Under the pieces are notes generated by a model. That model was not told the origin of the DNA, did no database searches, and saw only the letters and a program-made list of their open reading frames with translations. The translations under genes and the position numbers were made by a program. 64,000 bases of DNA, taken from contig NZ_JBHUDD010000155.1 in assembly GCF_042677865.1 (NCBI RefSeq), positions 1-64,000 of the forward strand, in the 5' to 3' direction. Shown here piece after piece: positions 49,540-58,882 of the stretch; position 1 is the first letter of the stretch, and each line of letters starts with the position of its first letter. Source of the stretch: Lutimaribacter salitolerans (GTDB lineage Bacteria; Pseudomonadota; Alphaproteobacteria; Rhodobacterales; Rhodobacteraceae).

Positions 49540-50330
49540 GTCACCATCCCCAGAGCCAGAACCAGCAACGCGCCACCGATCAGCCCGTCGAACCGGTCGA
49601 GCAAGCCGCCATGCCCGGGGATCAGGGCCGAGCTGTCCTTGACCCCTGCCCGCCGCTTGATGGCGCTTTCCATGATGTCCCCCAGTTGCGCGGCCAGCGC
49701 CACCAGCATCGAGAACATGACGACGGCCCATGCCGGAACAGGCACACCGAAATAGGCCTCGAACACGTTCAGGAACAGCAGCCCCACCACGCCGGCCCCG
49801 ACCCAGCCCGCCACCGTGCCGGACCATGTCTTCTTGGGGCTGATCGCAGGCCAGAACTTTGGCCCGCCCAGCACGCGGCCCACGAAATACCCGCCCACAT
49901 CCGACGCGATCACCACACACAACAGCCAGATCAGAAACGGAATGCCCAGCCCGTCGCGAATCCAGCACAGGGAATAGCCCGCCAGCAGGATCATCGGCGC
50001 ATAGATCAGCCAGGATTTGCGAAAGGTCCGGATCATTATCGCCCCGACGATGACGATTGCGGCTATGGCAGGCAGGATGACCATGTCGGGCACATGGTTC
50101 AGCGCGACCATCACCGCCCCCGACAGCAGCGCCAGCTGCACCGCGGCGCCGCCCCCGTCGCCGGTCAGCATGCGCACCAGTTCCCAGATCATCAACCCGA
50201 TGATCCCGCCGACGAACAAGTGAAACCACAGCCCGCCCAACCAGACCTCGACCGCGCCGATGGCCAGCATCGCCACCGCCGATGCCACCCGCACCCACAG
50301 ATCGTCCCATTTCGAGACGACCGCCTTCAT
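49536..50330 (-). CDS. cdsA: Phosphatidate cytidylyltransferase
   Basis: A 264-residue membrane enzyme making CDP-diacylglycerol for phospholipid synthesis. About seven hydrophobic helices, and the C-terminal CDP-DG synthase signature from SAIKRRAGVKDSSALIPGHG to GLLDRFDGLI is complete. IASDVGGYFVGRVLGG and SPKKTWSG are also family motifs. The ATG at 50330 overlaps the uppS stop; the longer frame lies within uppS. Confidence 0.96.
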   Translation of the reverse strand: MKAVVSKWDDLWVRVASAVAMLAIGAVEVWLGGLWFHLFVGGIIGLMIWELVRMLTGDGGGAAVQLALLSGAVMVALNHVPDMVILPAIAAIVIVGAIMIRTFRKSWLIYAPMILLAGYSLCWIRDGLGIPFLIWLLCVVIASDVGGYFVGRVLGGPKFWPAISPKKTWSGTVAGWVGAGVVGLLFLNVFEAYFGVPVPAWAVVMFSMLVALAAQLGDIMESAIKRRAGVKDSSALIPGHGGLLDRFDGLIGGALLVLALGMVT

Positions 50331-51055
50331 GCGGTCACGGCACCGAAACGGCGGTCGCGGTTGGAATAGCTGTCCAGCAACAGGGCAAACTCGTCGCGCG
50401 TGAAATCGGGCCACAGCGTGTCGATGAATTCGTATTCCGCATAGGCCGATTGCAACAGCAGGAAGTTCGATATCCGCGCCTCGCCGCTGGTGCGGATCAC
50501 CAGATCGGGATCGGGCAGCACGTAGGTGTCCAGGTATCGCGGCAGGGTTTCCTCGTCCACCTGTTCGGGGTCAAGCCGGCCGCTGGCCACATCCTGCGCC
50601 AGCCGCTTGGTGGCGCGCGCCACCTCGTCGCGGCCGCCATAGTTCAGCGCGATCGTCAGATGCACCCGGTCATTGGATTCGGTCATCTGCTCAAGCTCGT
50701 CCATCAGGTTGAACAGCTTGGCATCCAGCCGCACCCGGTCGCCGATAAAGCGCACGCGCACGCCCTCGTCACGCAGATCGCGCGCCTCCTTGGTGATATA
50801 GCGGCGGAACAGGCTCATCAGCCCGGCCACCTCGACCTGCGTGCGGCGCCAGTTCTCGGTCGAAAAGGCAAATATCGTCAGGTATTTCACGCCCAGATCG
50901 GGACATGATTCGACGATCTCGCGGACGCGCTTGGCCCCGGCATGATGCCCGAACAGGCGCGGGCGGCCACGTTGCGTGGCCCAGCGCCCGTTGCCATCCA
51001 TGATGATCGCAACATGGGCCGCGGGGGTGCTTTTGGTATGAGAGCCGGGTTTCAA
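50327..51055 (-). CDS. uppS: Undecaprenyl diphosphate synthase
   Basis: A 242-residue cis-prenyltransferase supplying the lipid carrier for peptidoglycan and LPS. HVAIIMDGNGRWA contains catalytic D20 and the phosphate-binding GNGRWA; GHHAGAKRVREIV and FAFSTENWRR follow, and the C-terminal PDLVIRTSGEARISNFLLLQ contains the RxSGExRxSNF signature. TTG start, with AAGG twelve bases upstream; no downstream start would keep the active site. Confidence 0.97.
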   Translation of the reverse strand: MKPGSHTKSTPAAHVAIIMDGNGRWATQRGRPRLFGHHAGAKRVREIVESCPDLGVKYLTIFAFSTENWRRTQVEVAGLMSLFRRYITKEARDLRDEGVRVRFIGDRVRLDAKLFNLMDELEQMTESNDRVHLTIALNYGGRDEVARATKRLAQDVASGRLDPEQVDEETLPRYLDTYVLPDPDLVIRTSGEARISNFLLLQSAYAEYEFIDTLWPDFTRDEFALLLDSYSNRDRRFGAVTA

Positions 51056-51089
51056 GAAAATGCGCCGCCTTTTTTCAAATCAGCAAGTG

Positions 51090-51650
51090 TCAAACCTGCA
51101 TGATCTCGGATTGCTTGTTGTCCAGCGCCTCGTCGATCATCTTGATGTATGTGTCGGTCAGGTCCTGCACTTCGGATTCCCAGAACTTCTGATCATCCTC
51201 GGACATCTGGTCCTTGGCCTTCTTGATCTGGTCCATCCCGTCACGGCGCACGTTGCGCACGGCGACGCGGGCATGTTCGGCATATTGCGCGGCGACCTTG
51301 CCCAGCTCGCGGCGGCGTTCCTCGTTCAGTTCGGGGATCGGCAGCATGATGATCGTGCCGTTGGTCTGCGGGTTGATCCCCAACCCCGAATTCATGATCG
51401 CCTTTTCCACCTTGGACACCATCGAGCGGTCCCAGACGTTGATCGTGACCATGCGCGGTTCGGGCACGTTGACCGTGCCCAACTGGTTGATCGGTGTCTG
51501 CTGGCCGTAGGCATCCACCATGATCGGTTCCAGCATCGTGCCCGAGGCCCGCCCCGTGCGCAGCGACGCGAATTCGGTTTTCAGCGATGCCATGGCACCG
51601 TCCATGCGGCGTTTGATATCGTCCGTATCAAGAATGAAGTCGTCTGACAT
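51090..51650 (-). CDS. frr: Ribosome recycling factor
   Basis: A 186-residue protein that splits ribosomes after termination with EF-G. The three-helix bundle and beta-rich head are as expected: SLKTEFASLRTGRASGTMLE, then VNVPEPRMVTINVWDRSMV, then the helix AQYAEHARVAVRNVRRDGMD with the conserved VAVRNVRRD. Length is exact for the family. It lies 71 bp downstream of pyrH and 34 bp upstream of uppS. Confidence 0.97.
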   Translation of the reverse strand: MSDDFILDTDDIKRRMDGAMASLKTEFASLRTGRASGTMLEPIMVDAYGQQTPINQLGTVNVPEPRMVTINVWDRSMVSKVEKAIMNSGLGINPQTNGTIIMLPIPELNEERRRELGKVAAQYAEHARVAVRNVRRDGMDQIKKAKDQMSEDDQKFWESEVQDLTDTYIKMIDEALDNKQSEIMQV

Positions 51651-51721
51651 GATGGCCCTTGCAGCTTGGTGATGTGTCGATTTGCAGAACGGTCTAATCC
51701 AAGCCCGCGGATTTGGCCAGC

Positions 51722-52456
51722 CTAGCCATGCACCTTGGTATATGTGCCCTCACCCGCCAGGATGCCCCTGAACCCGCCGGGTTCGTCCAGCGAAAACACG
51801 ATGATCGGCAGGTTGTTGTCGCGCGCCAGCGCGATGGCGCTGGCGTCCATCACGTTCAGATGCTGGGCCAGCACCTCGTCATAGGTCACGCTGTCATAGC
51901 GCACCGCGTCGTCATGTTTCATCGGGTCCTTGTCATAGACCCCGTCCACCTTGGTGCCCTTCAGGATCGCCTCGCAGGCCATTTCATTGGCCCGCAGCGT
52001 GGCTGCCGTGTCGGTGGTGAAATACGGATTGCCGGTGCCGGCGGCAAAGATGCAGACCCGCTGCTTTTCCAGATGCCGGACCGCGCGGCGGCGGATATAG
52101 GGCTCGGCCACCTCGTCCATGCGGATGGCGCTGATGACGCGGGTAAAGACGCCCAGACCCTCAAGCGCCGATTGCATCGCCAGCGCATTCATCACCGTGG
52201 CCAGCATGCCCATGTAGTCGGCGGTTGTCCGCTCCATCCCCTGCGCGCTGCCTGCCAGACCGCGAAAGATGTTGCCGCCGCCGATCACCATGCAGATCTC
52301 TACCCCCAGGTCATGGACCACCTTCACCTCGCGGGCGATTCGCTGCACCGTGGGTGGATGCAGGCCGAACCCCTGATCACCCATCAACGCCTCGCCCGAT
52401 ATTTTCAGCATCACCCGCTTGAAGGCGGGTTTCGGGGTCTGGGCGGCGTCGGCCAT
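51722..52456 (-). CDS. pyrH: UMP kinase (uridylate kinase)
   Basis: A 244-residue amino-acid-kinase-fold enzyme. The opening FKRVMLKISGEALMGDQGFG, the GGGNIFRGLAG loop, and FAAGTGNPYFTTDTAATLRA are diagnostic. The ATG at 52456 (MADAAQTPK) is chosen because the usual N-terminus starts shortly before FKRVML; AGGAGC lies upstream. First gene of the pyrH-to-lpxB run, divergent from miaA. Confidence 0.96.
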   Translation of the reverse strand: MADAAQTPKPAFKRVMLKISGEALMGDQGFGLHPPTVQRIAREVKVVHDLGVEICMVIGGGNIFRGLAGSAQGMERTTADYMGMLATVMNALAMQSALEGLGVFTRVISAIRMDEVAEPYIRRRAVRHLEKQRVCIFAAGTGNPYFTTDTAATLRANEMACEAILKGTKVDGVYDKDPMKHDDAVRYDSVTYDEVLAQHLNVMDASAIALARDNNLPIIVFSLDEPGGFRGILAGEGTYTKVHG

Positions 52457-52588
52457 GGGCAGGAGCTCCGTGCGTATGTGAGGATCGCGGGCAAACTGTC
52501 GCAAAACGCGGCCGGGTTCAATGCGGGATCGGCCCATATGCGCAATGGGTTTTGAACCGGCGCGGTTTTGCCGCTACATCGCGCATCC

Positions 52589-53470
52589 ATGCAGATGATC
52601 CATGACATTCCCCCCGACCGGCCCGTTCTGATCGCAGGCCCCACCGCCAGCGGCAAATCCGCCCTGGCGCTGCGCATTGCCGAAACCGGTGGCGGCGTGA
52701 TCGTCAATGCCGATGCGATTCAGGTGTTCGACTGCTGGCGCGTGCTGACGGCAAGGCCAGATGCGGCGGATGAGGCGCGCGCACCGCATTGCCTCTACGG
52801 TCATGTGCCTTGCGATTTTGCCTATTCGGTGGGCCATTGGCTGCGCGAGGCTGCGGCAATTCTGCAAAGCGGTGCCCGCCCCGTCATCGTCGGCGGCACG
52901 GGCCTGTATTTTCGCGCGCTGACCGAGGGGCTGGCCGATATTCCCGCCACGCCGCCCGACATCCGGGCCGAGGCCGACGCGCGGCTGCGCGATGACGGCC
53001 TGCCCGCGCTGCTGGCCGGGCTGGATGACGCCACCGCCGCACGGATCGACCGCCGGAACCCGATGCGCGTGCAGCGCGCGTGGGAGGTATTGCGCAGCAC
53101 CGGGCGCGGGCTGGCCGACTGGCAGGACGACACCCCGCCGCCACTGCTGCCGCTGACCGACACAATGCCGCTGCTGGTCATGGCCGATACCGACTGGCTG
53201 AACGCCCGGATCGCGCAGCGGTTCGACCGGATGCTGGAGCTTGGCGCGCTGGACGAGGCCCGCGCGATCCTGCCGCGCTGGTCCCCCGCCCTGCCCGCGG
53301 CCAAGGCCATCGGCGCCCCCGAGCTGATTGCCCACCTGCGCGGCGAGATCACGCTGGACGCCGCGCGCGAGGCTGCAACCATCGCCACACGGCAGTTCGC
53401 CAAGCGTCAGCGGACGTGGTTTCGTGCCCGGATGGGCGGATGGACGCAGGTTCCCGCCAAGACGCTTTGA
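52589..53470 (+). CDS. miaA: tRNA dimethylallyltransferase
   Basis: A 293-residue enzyme adding a prenyl group to A37 of tRNAs reading UNN codons. The P-loop is GPTASGKSAL (17-26), and the substrate-binding VIVNADAIQVFDCWRVLTAR and GGTGLYFRALTEGL are characteristic. FAKRQRTWFRAR near the end is the tRNA-binding motif. Two starts two codons apart (52589, 52595). It is 62 bp ahead of the AraC regulator. Confidence 0.96.
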   Translation: MQMIHDIPPDRPVLIAGPTASGKSALALRIAETGGGVIVNADAIQVFDCWRVLTARPDAADEARAPHCLYGHVPCDFAYSVGHWLREAAAILQSGARPVIVGGTGLYFRALTEGLADIPATPPDIRAEADARLRDDGLPALLAGLDDATAARIDRRNPMRVQRAWEVLRSTGRGLADWQDDTPPPLLPLTDTMPLLVMADTDWLNARIAQRFDRMLELGALDEARAILPRWSPALPAAKAIGAPELIAHLRGEITLDAAREAATIATRQFAKRQRTWFRARMGGWTQVPAKTL

Positions 53471-53532
53471 ATCTTTGCCATGGTTTGTCACACTGTGCGC
53501 AGACTCGCCTCCCGCATGACGGTAAGGACAGT

Positions 53533-54348
53533 ATGCAACATCAGCCCACCCTGACCGCACCCATCATCCAGACCGTCCAGCAATATGCAGGCGGTGCCGC
53601 CTGGCGTCTGGACCTGCTGCACGCCTGCGACCATGATCTGCTGATCTGGATCACGCGCGGGCAGGGTCGCGTCATCCTCGAAGGGCAGCGGCGCGGGCTT
53701 GGGGTGCACAACGCGCTGTTCATCCCCGCAGGCACTCTGCACGCGCTCGAACCGGGCGCGCAATGTTTTGGTCTGGCGCTGATGCTGCCGGATGGCGCGG
53801 CCCTCGGGTTTGGCCGCACGGCACGGCATCTGCGCATTCGCGACCAGCAGGCGCAAACCGAACTGACCGCGCTGCTCGAGGCGATGGGCCGCGAAAACAT
53901 CCGCGACGCGCCGCTGCGCGACCGGGCCATGCGCGCCTATGCGCAATTGGTCGGGGTATGGACGCAACGTCAGGCCGTCGAGCCGGACCAGCAAAGCGAG
54001 CCCGCCGCGCGCCGCCTTGTCGCGGCCTATTGTGACCTGCTGGTGCGGCAGTACCGCAGCGGCATCACCATGACCGGGCTGGCCGAGGCGCTGGACGTGA
54101 CGCCGACCCATCTCAGCCGGTCGTGCAAACAGCTTTGCGGGCTGACCGCCGCCGAGATGCAGACCCAGGTCACCTTGCATGCCGCGCGCGATCTGATCGA
54201 AGGGTCTGATGCCGCCCTGTCGCGTATCTCGGATCACCTCGGTTTTGGCAGCGCGGCCTATTTCTCGCGCTTCATCACGCAACATACGGGCGAATGCCCA
54301 AGCACGTTGCGCCGTAGCGCGGCAAACCGGGTGAAAATCCGAAAATAG
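53533..54348 (+). CDS. AraC-family transcriptional regulator
   Basis: A 271-residue regulator. An N-terminal cupin-type sensor domain (RGQGRVILEGQRRGLGVHNA, then FIPAGTLHALEPG, about 40-80) precedes a C-terminal pair of AraC helix-turn-helix motifs (GLAEALDVTPTHLSRSCKQL near 185-205 and RISDHLGFGSAAYFSRFITQ near 235-255). AAGGA precedes the ATG at 53533. It is 220 bp upstream of the peptide-type ABC transporter operon on the same strand and is its probable regulator. Confidence 0.9.
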   Translation: MQHQPTLTAPIIQTVQQYAGGAAWRLDLLHACDHDLLIWITRGQGRVILEGQRRGLGVHNALFIPAGTLHALEPGAQCFGLALMLPDGAALGFGRTARHLRIRDQQAQTELTALLEAMGRENIRDAPLRDRAMRAYAQLVGVWTQRQAVEPDQQSEPAARRLVAAYCDLLVRQYRSGITMTGLAEALDVTPTHLSRSCKQLCGLTAAEMQTQVTLHAARDLIEGSDAALSRISDHLGFGSAAYFSRFITQHTGECPSTLRRSAANRVKIRK

Positions 54349-54433
54349 GGATTTTCAGGTTGCGCCAATGCCCTATGTCGCTTTTGTATGAAAAAGATGT
54401 CGCATTTTGGATGTGATATGGCGATTGAAGGCG

Positions 54434-54462
54434 TTGACGTGTGCAGGAAACTGGTGCCGAAT
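54434..54462 (+). promoter_or_regulatory. Possible promoter of the ABC transporter operon
   Basis: TTGACG (54434-54439) and CCGAAT (54457-54462) with 17 bp between them, about 100 bp before the binding-protein start. The -10 box is weak, as expected for a promoter needing an activator such as the adjacent AraC protein. The 54349-54568 gap contains nothing else recognisable. Confidence 0.3.
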
Positions 54463-54568
54463 GTTTTTCCAACGGGGAAGCTACTGCCCCGGCGGCGCCA
54501 CTCAGGCGGACTGCACCACAGCGACAAAAGAAAAACTCAATAATCGAGTGTGTCACAGGGAGACGACA

Positions 54569-56242
54569 ATGACGCAGACAACACCCGTAACCCAGACCGT
54601 GCATGACGCGGCGCGGATGTACGCGGACGAATTCAAGGCCGGCAAGCTGAGCCGCCGCGAGTTTCTGGCCCGGACCACCGCTCTTGGTGTCACGGCCGCG
54701 ACGGCCTACGCGCTTGGCGGTCTTGGAAGCCCCGCGGCGGCGCAGGCCACCCCCAACCGGGGCGGCACGATCCGCATGCAGATGGAAGTGCGCGCCTTCA
54801 AGGATCCGCGCACGTTTGACTGGACCCAGATCGCCTATCTGACCGCGGGCACGCTGGAATACCTGGTCGAATACAATAATGACGGCACGTTCCGTGGCCT
54901 GCTGCTGGAAAGCTGGGAAGCCAATGAAGATGCCACCGAATACACCCTGAAGGTCCGCCAGGGCATCAAGTGGAACAACGGCGACGATTTCACCGCCGAG
55001 GACGTGGCACGCAACATCCGCGGCTGGTGCGACAGCTCGGTCGAGGGCAACTCGATGGCCGCGCGGATGAACTCGCTGATCGACGAGGACACCGGCCGCG
55101 CAGCCGATGGCGCGATCGAGGTTGTCGACGATCACACGCTGCGCCTGAGCTGCAAATCGCCGGACATCACCATCATCCCGAACTTCAGCGACTACCCGGC
55201 CCAGATCGTGCACGAGTCCTTCGATGCGGATGCAGATATCTCGGAACTCGTGGGCACCGGCCCGATGGTGGTCGAAAGCCTGGATGTCGGGGTCAAGGCC
55301 GTGGTGGTCAAATCCGATCACCCGTGGTGGGGCGACGACGCCTTTGAAGAGGGCGGGTTCTATTTCGACCGGATCGAATACATCGACTACGGCACCGATC
55401 CCGCCGCATGGCTGGCCGCTGCCGACGCCGAGGAAATCGACATCCTGTACGAAAGCGTCGGTGACTTCATCGACATCCTTGATGGTCTGGGCTGGACCAA
55501 GTCCGAGGTGGTGACAGGGGCAACCATCGTCGTGCGCCCCAACCAGCTGGCCGAAGTGGATGGCAAGCAGATCTTTGCCGACAAGCGCGCCCGCCAGGCG
55601 CTGGTGATGGCGGTCAACAACGAGGTCTGCCTGGAACTGGGCTATTCGGATCGCGGCGTTGTCGCCAAGAACGACCATGCCGCCCCGGTGCACCCCGAAA
55701 CCGACGAGACGGTCGAGCGCCTGCCCTTTGATCCCGACCGCGCCCGCGAACTGTGGGAAGAGGCCGGGCTGGCCGATACCGAGATCGAACTGGTCTCGAT
55801 CGACGACGACTGGCGGCGCAACACCACCGACGCTGTGGCCGCCCAGTTGCGCGATGCCGGCATCAACGTCAGCCGCTCGCTGCTGCCCGGCTCGACCTTC
55901 TGGAACGACTGGACGAAATACCCGTTCAGCTCGACCAACTGGAACCACCGCCCGCTGGCCACGATCACCTGGGGTCTGGCTTACCGCTCAGGCGTGGCAT
56001 GGAACGAATTCGGCTACTCCAACCCAGAGTTCGACACCATGCTGTCGAATGCCAACGCGATCGCGGATGCCGACGAGCGGCGCGAGATCGCGGGCCAGTT
56101 GCAGCGCATGCTGATCGAGGACGGCGTGACGATCCAGCCCTACTGGCGCTCGCTGTTCCGTCACTACAACGACAATGTGGCAGGCTGTGACATGCACATC
56201 GCCTACATGCCGCAGATCTACAAATGGTACGTGAACGCCTGA
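54569..56242 (+). CDS. ABC transporter substrate-binding protein, family 5 (peptide/opine type), Tat-exported
   Basis: A 557-residue periplasmic binding protein. The N-terminus carries a twin-arginine signal, LSRREFLARTTALGVTAAT, cleaved near AAAQA. Family-5 features include LLESWEANEDATEYTLKVRQ and GIKWNNGDDFTAEDVARNIR, then the C-terminal lobe with EFGYSNPEFDTMLSNANAIA. Ligand could be a di- or oligopeptide or another oligomeric solute. AGGGAGACGACA precedes the ATG. First gene of a four-gene transport operon; a strong hairpin follows it. Confidence 0.93.
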   Translation: MTQTTPVTQTVHDAARMYADEFKAGKLSRREFLARTTALGVTAATAYALGGLGSPAAAQATPNRGGTIRMQMEVRAFKDPRTFDWTQIAYLTAGTLEYLVEYNNDGTFRGLLLESWEANEDATEYTLKVRQGIKWNNGDDFTAEDVARNIRGWCDSSVEGNSMAARMNSLIDEDTGRAADGAIEVVDDHTLRLSCKSPDITIIPNFSDYPAQIVHESFDADADISELVGTGPMVVESLDVGVKAVVVKSDHPWWGDDAFEEGGFYFDRIEYIDYGTDPAAWLAAADAEEIDILYESVGDFIDILDGLGWTKSEVVTGATIVVRPNQLAEVDGKQIFADKRARQALVMAVNNEVCLELGYSDRGVVAKNDHAAPVHPETDETVERLPFDPDRARELWEEAGLADTEIELVSIDDDWRRNTTDAVAAQLRDAGINVSRSLLPGSTFWNDWTKYPFSSTNWNHRPLATITWGLAYRSGVAWNEFGYSNPEFDTMLSNANAIADADERREIAGQLQRMLIEDGVTIQPYWRSLFRHYNDNVAGCDMHIAYMPQIYKWYVNA

Positions 56243-56251
56243 TCCAAGATC

Positions 56252-56283
56252 GGGGGCGCGCGTCGGCACAGCTGCGCGCCCCC
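56252..56283 (+). terminator. Intercistronic hairpin after the binding-protein gene
   Basis: GGGGGCGCGC (56252-56261) pairs with GCGCGCCCCC (56274-56283) around 12 nt. No T-run follows. It probably limits read-through or protects the binding-protein transcript, as with the dctP hairpin. Confidence 0.7.
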
Positions 56284-56356
56284 AGCCTTTCCTGACGGGT
56301 GACCGTCACAAGCAAGATGGCCGAAAACCGGCTGCCAGCCACCAACAGGGGCACCC

Positions 56357-57403
56357 ATGGGATTGTTCATTATTCGCCGGGTCGGGGTGATGATCCTGAC
56401 CGCGCTTTGCCTGACGTTCATCGTGTTCTTCATGACGAACCTCTATCCGAATCTTGAAAAACTGGCCAAGACCCAGGGCAATTTCCGCATGTCGGACGAG
56501 GCCGTGGCAAGCTGGCTGGACAGGCGCGGATACATGCAGTCGACGCCAAAGAAATACGCCGAATGGCTGGGTGTCGTGCCCTCGTACCGCCACACCGCCG
56601 AGGATGGCACCGTCACCGGGCGCTGCATCCGCCCCGGCGTCGCCCCCGAACAGGCGCCCGAATTCTGCGGCATCCTGCAAGGGCACTGGGGCCACTCGAC
56701 CGTGTTCAAGGAACCCGTGGCGCAGATCATCAGCACGCGGCTGGGTCTGACCGGCACGCTGATGTTCTGGGTGATGCTGCTGATGGTGCCCTCGGCGCTG
56801 ATCCTGGGCGTTATGGCCGGCATGCGCGAAGGCAGCGCCACCGACCGCACCCTGTCAACCGTCGCCATCACCACCACGGCGACACCCGAATACGTCTCGG
56901 GCGTGATCCTGATTGCGGTCTTTGCATCGTCTGCGGTGGGGCTGCGATGGTTCAAGGGCACCGCAACCAGCGCGATGGAAAACCCCACATTCGAGAATTT
57001 CTTTCTGCCGGTGCTGACCATCGCGCTCTATGGCACGGGCTATATCGCGCGGATGACACGCGCCAGCATGGCCGAGGTGATGACCGCGCAGTACATCCGC
57101 ACGGCGCGGCTGAAAGGTGTGTCCTTTCCAAACATCGTGATGAAACACGCGCTGCGCAACGCGCTGATCGCGCCCTTTACCGTGATCATGCTGCAGTTTC
57201 CCTGGCTGCTGAACGGCGTGGTGATCGTCGAGACGTTGTTCAACTACAAGGGCTTCGGCTGGACACTGGTGCAGGCAGCCGGCAACAACGATATCGAACT
57301 TCTGCTGGGCGTGTCGGTCGTATCGGTGATCGTCGTGCTGGTGACGCAGCTGATTTCCGACATCGGCTATGTCTATCTCAACCCGCGCATCAGCGTGACC
57401 TAA
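56357..57403 (+). CDS. ABC transporter permease, DppB-like
   Basis: A 348-residue inner-membrane permease with six or so helices. Between helix 1 and helix 2 there is a periplasmic loop of about 95 residues. The cytoplasmic EAA loop is MTAQYIRTARLKGVSFPNIV, followed by MKHALRNALIAPFTVIML. It pairs with the next permease to form the channel of the peptide-type importer. Confidence 0.93.
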   Translation: MGLFIIRRVGVMILTALCLTFIVFFMTNLYPNLEKLAKTQGNFRMSDEAVASWLDRRGYMQSTPKKYAEWLGVVPSYRHTAEDGTVTGRCIRPGVAPEQAPEFCGILQGHWGHSTVFKEPVAQIISTRLGLTGTLMFWVMLLMVPSALILGVMAGMREGSATDRTLSTVAITTTATPEYVSGVILIAVFASSAVGLRWFKGTATSAMENPTFENFFLPVLTIALYGTGYIARMTRASMAEVMTAQYIRTARLKGVSFPNIVMKHALRNALIAPFTVIMLQFPWLLNGVVIVETLFNYKGFGWTLVQAAGNNDIELLLGVSVVSVIVVLVTQLISDIGYVYLNPRISVT

Positions 57404-57416
57404 GGAGGGCCGGATC

Positions 57417-58862
57417 ATGGAACCCCTAAGCTGGACCGGATCGCTGGGCGATGTGCTCGACCCCGTTCTTTTCGTGCTGGTGCCGGTCTTTGCCGCGCTG
57501 ATCGTGCTGCGCATCGCGGTGTCGGTGCTGGTGCCCGCACCGGACATGATGACCAATTCCGACGGCACGCTGAGCGCGACCAGCGGCGGCCCCGCCGTCT
57601 GGGTGCCCAAACTGTCGAACTGGTCGGGCCTTGGCCTGGCTGCGCTGGTGCTGACCTATCTGATCGTTGGCGCCATCATGGGGGCATCGGGGGCGGGCAT
57701 CATCGGCGGGATGAGCCGGCAGCTTGTCCCGGTCTGGATCGCGCTGGTGGTGCTGTTCGCCGCCTCGATCAACTACAAGCGGCGGCTGGGCCTGTATGGC
57801 AAGCTGTTCGACAGCACCATCGGCATGATCGGTTTCGCGCTGGTGATGTTCTGGGTGTTCGTCGGCGCGTTCTCCTCGATGGACCTGCTGATGACGCACC
57901 CGCCCCTCAGCCAGGTATCGGGGATGAAGAACATCGCCCCAGGCACGCCGCTGAACGGCGCGGAAGACGGCGAATACATGTGGTATCTGCTGGGCGGCGA
58001 CGCGCTGGCGCGTGACGTGTTCAGCAGGATGCTGATCGGCTCTACCATCGTGGTGGCGATTGCGCCGCTGGCCACTCTGTTCGCCTTCATGGTGGGAATC
58101 ACGCTGGGCCTGCCTGCGGGGTATTACGGCGGCCGGCTGGACACCTTCCTGTCGTTTCTGGCCAATCTGATCCTGGCGTTCCCGGTGATCTTGCTGTTCT
58201 ACCTGCTGGTCACGCCGGAAATCGTGGCGACCGGCTTGCCACAATACATGGCGGTGGTGCTGTTCATCTTTCCGCTGGTGTTCTTCGCGGTGCTGATCAA
58301 CTCGCGCTATCGCGGGCAACCGGCCAAGAACTGGACCTACATGGCCATCGTTTTGGTGCCGATGTTTCTGGTCTACATGGCCGTGATCAACGCGCGCGGA
58401 TCGGTCATCGACTTCTGGCCGCTTGATTTCTTCGACGTGGCGCCGGGCATCCTCGTTGTGTTCGTGTCGGTCGTGTTCGTGAACTCGCCCACCGTGTTCC
58501 GCATCGTGCGCGGGCTGGCGATGGACATCAAGACCCGCGATTACGTCGCCGCCGCCCAGACCCGCGGCGAAGGCCCGTGGTACATCATGTTGTGGGAGAT
58601 CCTGCCCAACGCGCGCGGGCCGCTGATCGTCGATTTCTGCCTGCGCATCGGCTATACCACCATCCTTCTTGGAACCCTCGGTTTCTTCGGCCTTGGCCTA
58701 CCGCCCGAAAGCCCGGACTGGGGCAGCACCATCAACGAGGGGCGCAAGCTGCTGTCGATCTACCTGCACCCCGCCCTGCCGCCCGCCTTCGCCTTGCTGT
58801 CGCTGGTGCTGGGGCTGAACCTGCTGGCGGACGGGCTGCGCGAGGAAAGCCTGAAAGACTGA
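57417..58862 (+). CDS. ABC transporter permease, DppC-like with extended N-terminus
   Basis: A 481-residue permease, clearly longer than the usual 290-310 for DppC. About 200 extra N-terminal residues carry several more hydrophobic helices (about 14-38, 66-86, 98-118, 135-155). The standard permease core follows, with LLGGDALARDVFSRMLIGST and the EAA loop YVAAAQTRGEGPWYIMLWEI, and the GLGLPPESPDWGSTINEGRK ending. AAGGAGG lies upstream of the ATG. Confidence 0.93.
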   Translation: MEPLSWTGSLGDVLDPVLFVLVPVFAALIVLRIAVSVLVPAPDMMTNSDGTLSATSGGPAVWVPKLSNWSGLGLAALVLTYLIVGAIMGASGAGIIGGMSRQLVPVWIALVVLFAASINYKRRLGLYGKLFDSTIGMIGFALVMFWVFVGAFSSMDLLMTHPPLSQVSGMKNIAPGTPLNGAEDGEYMWYLLGGDALARDVFSRMLIGSTIVVAIAPLATLFAFMVGITLGLPAGYYGGRLDTFLSFLANLILAFPVILLFYLLVTPEIVATGLPQYMAVVLFIFPLVFFAVLINSRYRGQPAKNWTYMAIVLVPMFLVYMAVINARGSVIDFWPLDFFDVAPGILVVFVSVVFVNSPTVFRIVRGLAMDIKTRDYVAAAQTRGEGPWYIMLWEILPNARGPLIVDFCLRIGYTTILLGTLGFFGLGLPPESPDWGSTINEGRKLLSIYLHPALPPAFALLSLVLGLNLLADGLREESLKD

Positions 58863-58882
58863 GCTGACAGGGCAGAACCGGG

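Noticed and set aside
49540..50310. N-terminal extension of the dxr frame through cdsA
   Set aside because: The extension is the shifted-frame shadow of cdsA; the normal DXR N-terminus begins at the ATG at 49539 overlapping the cdsA stop.
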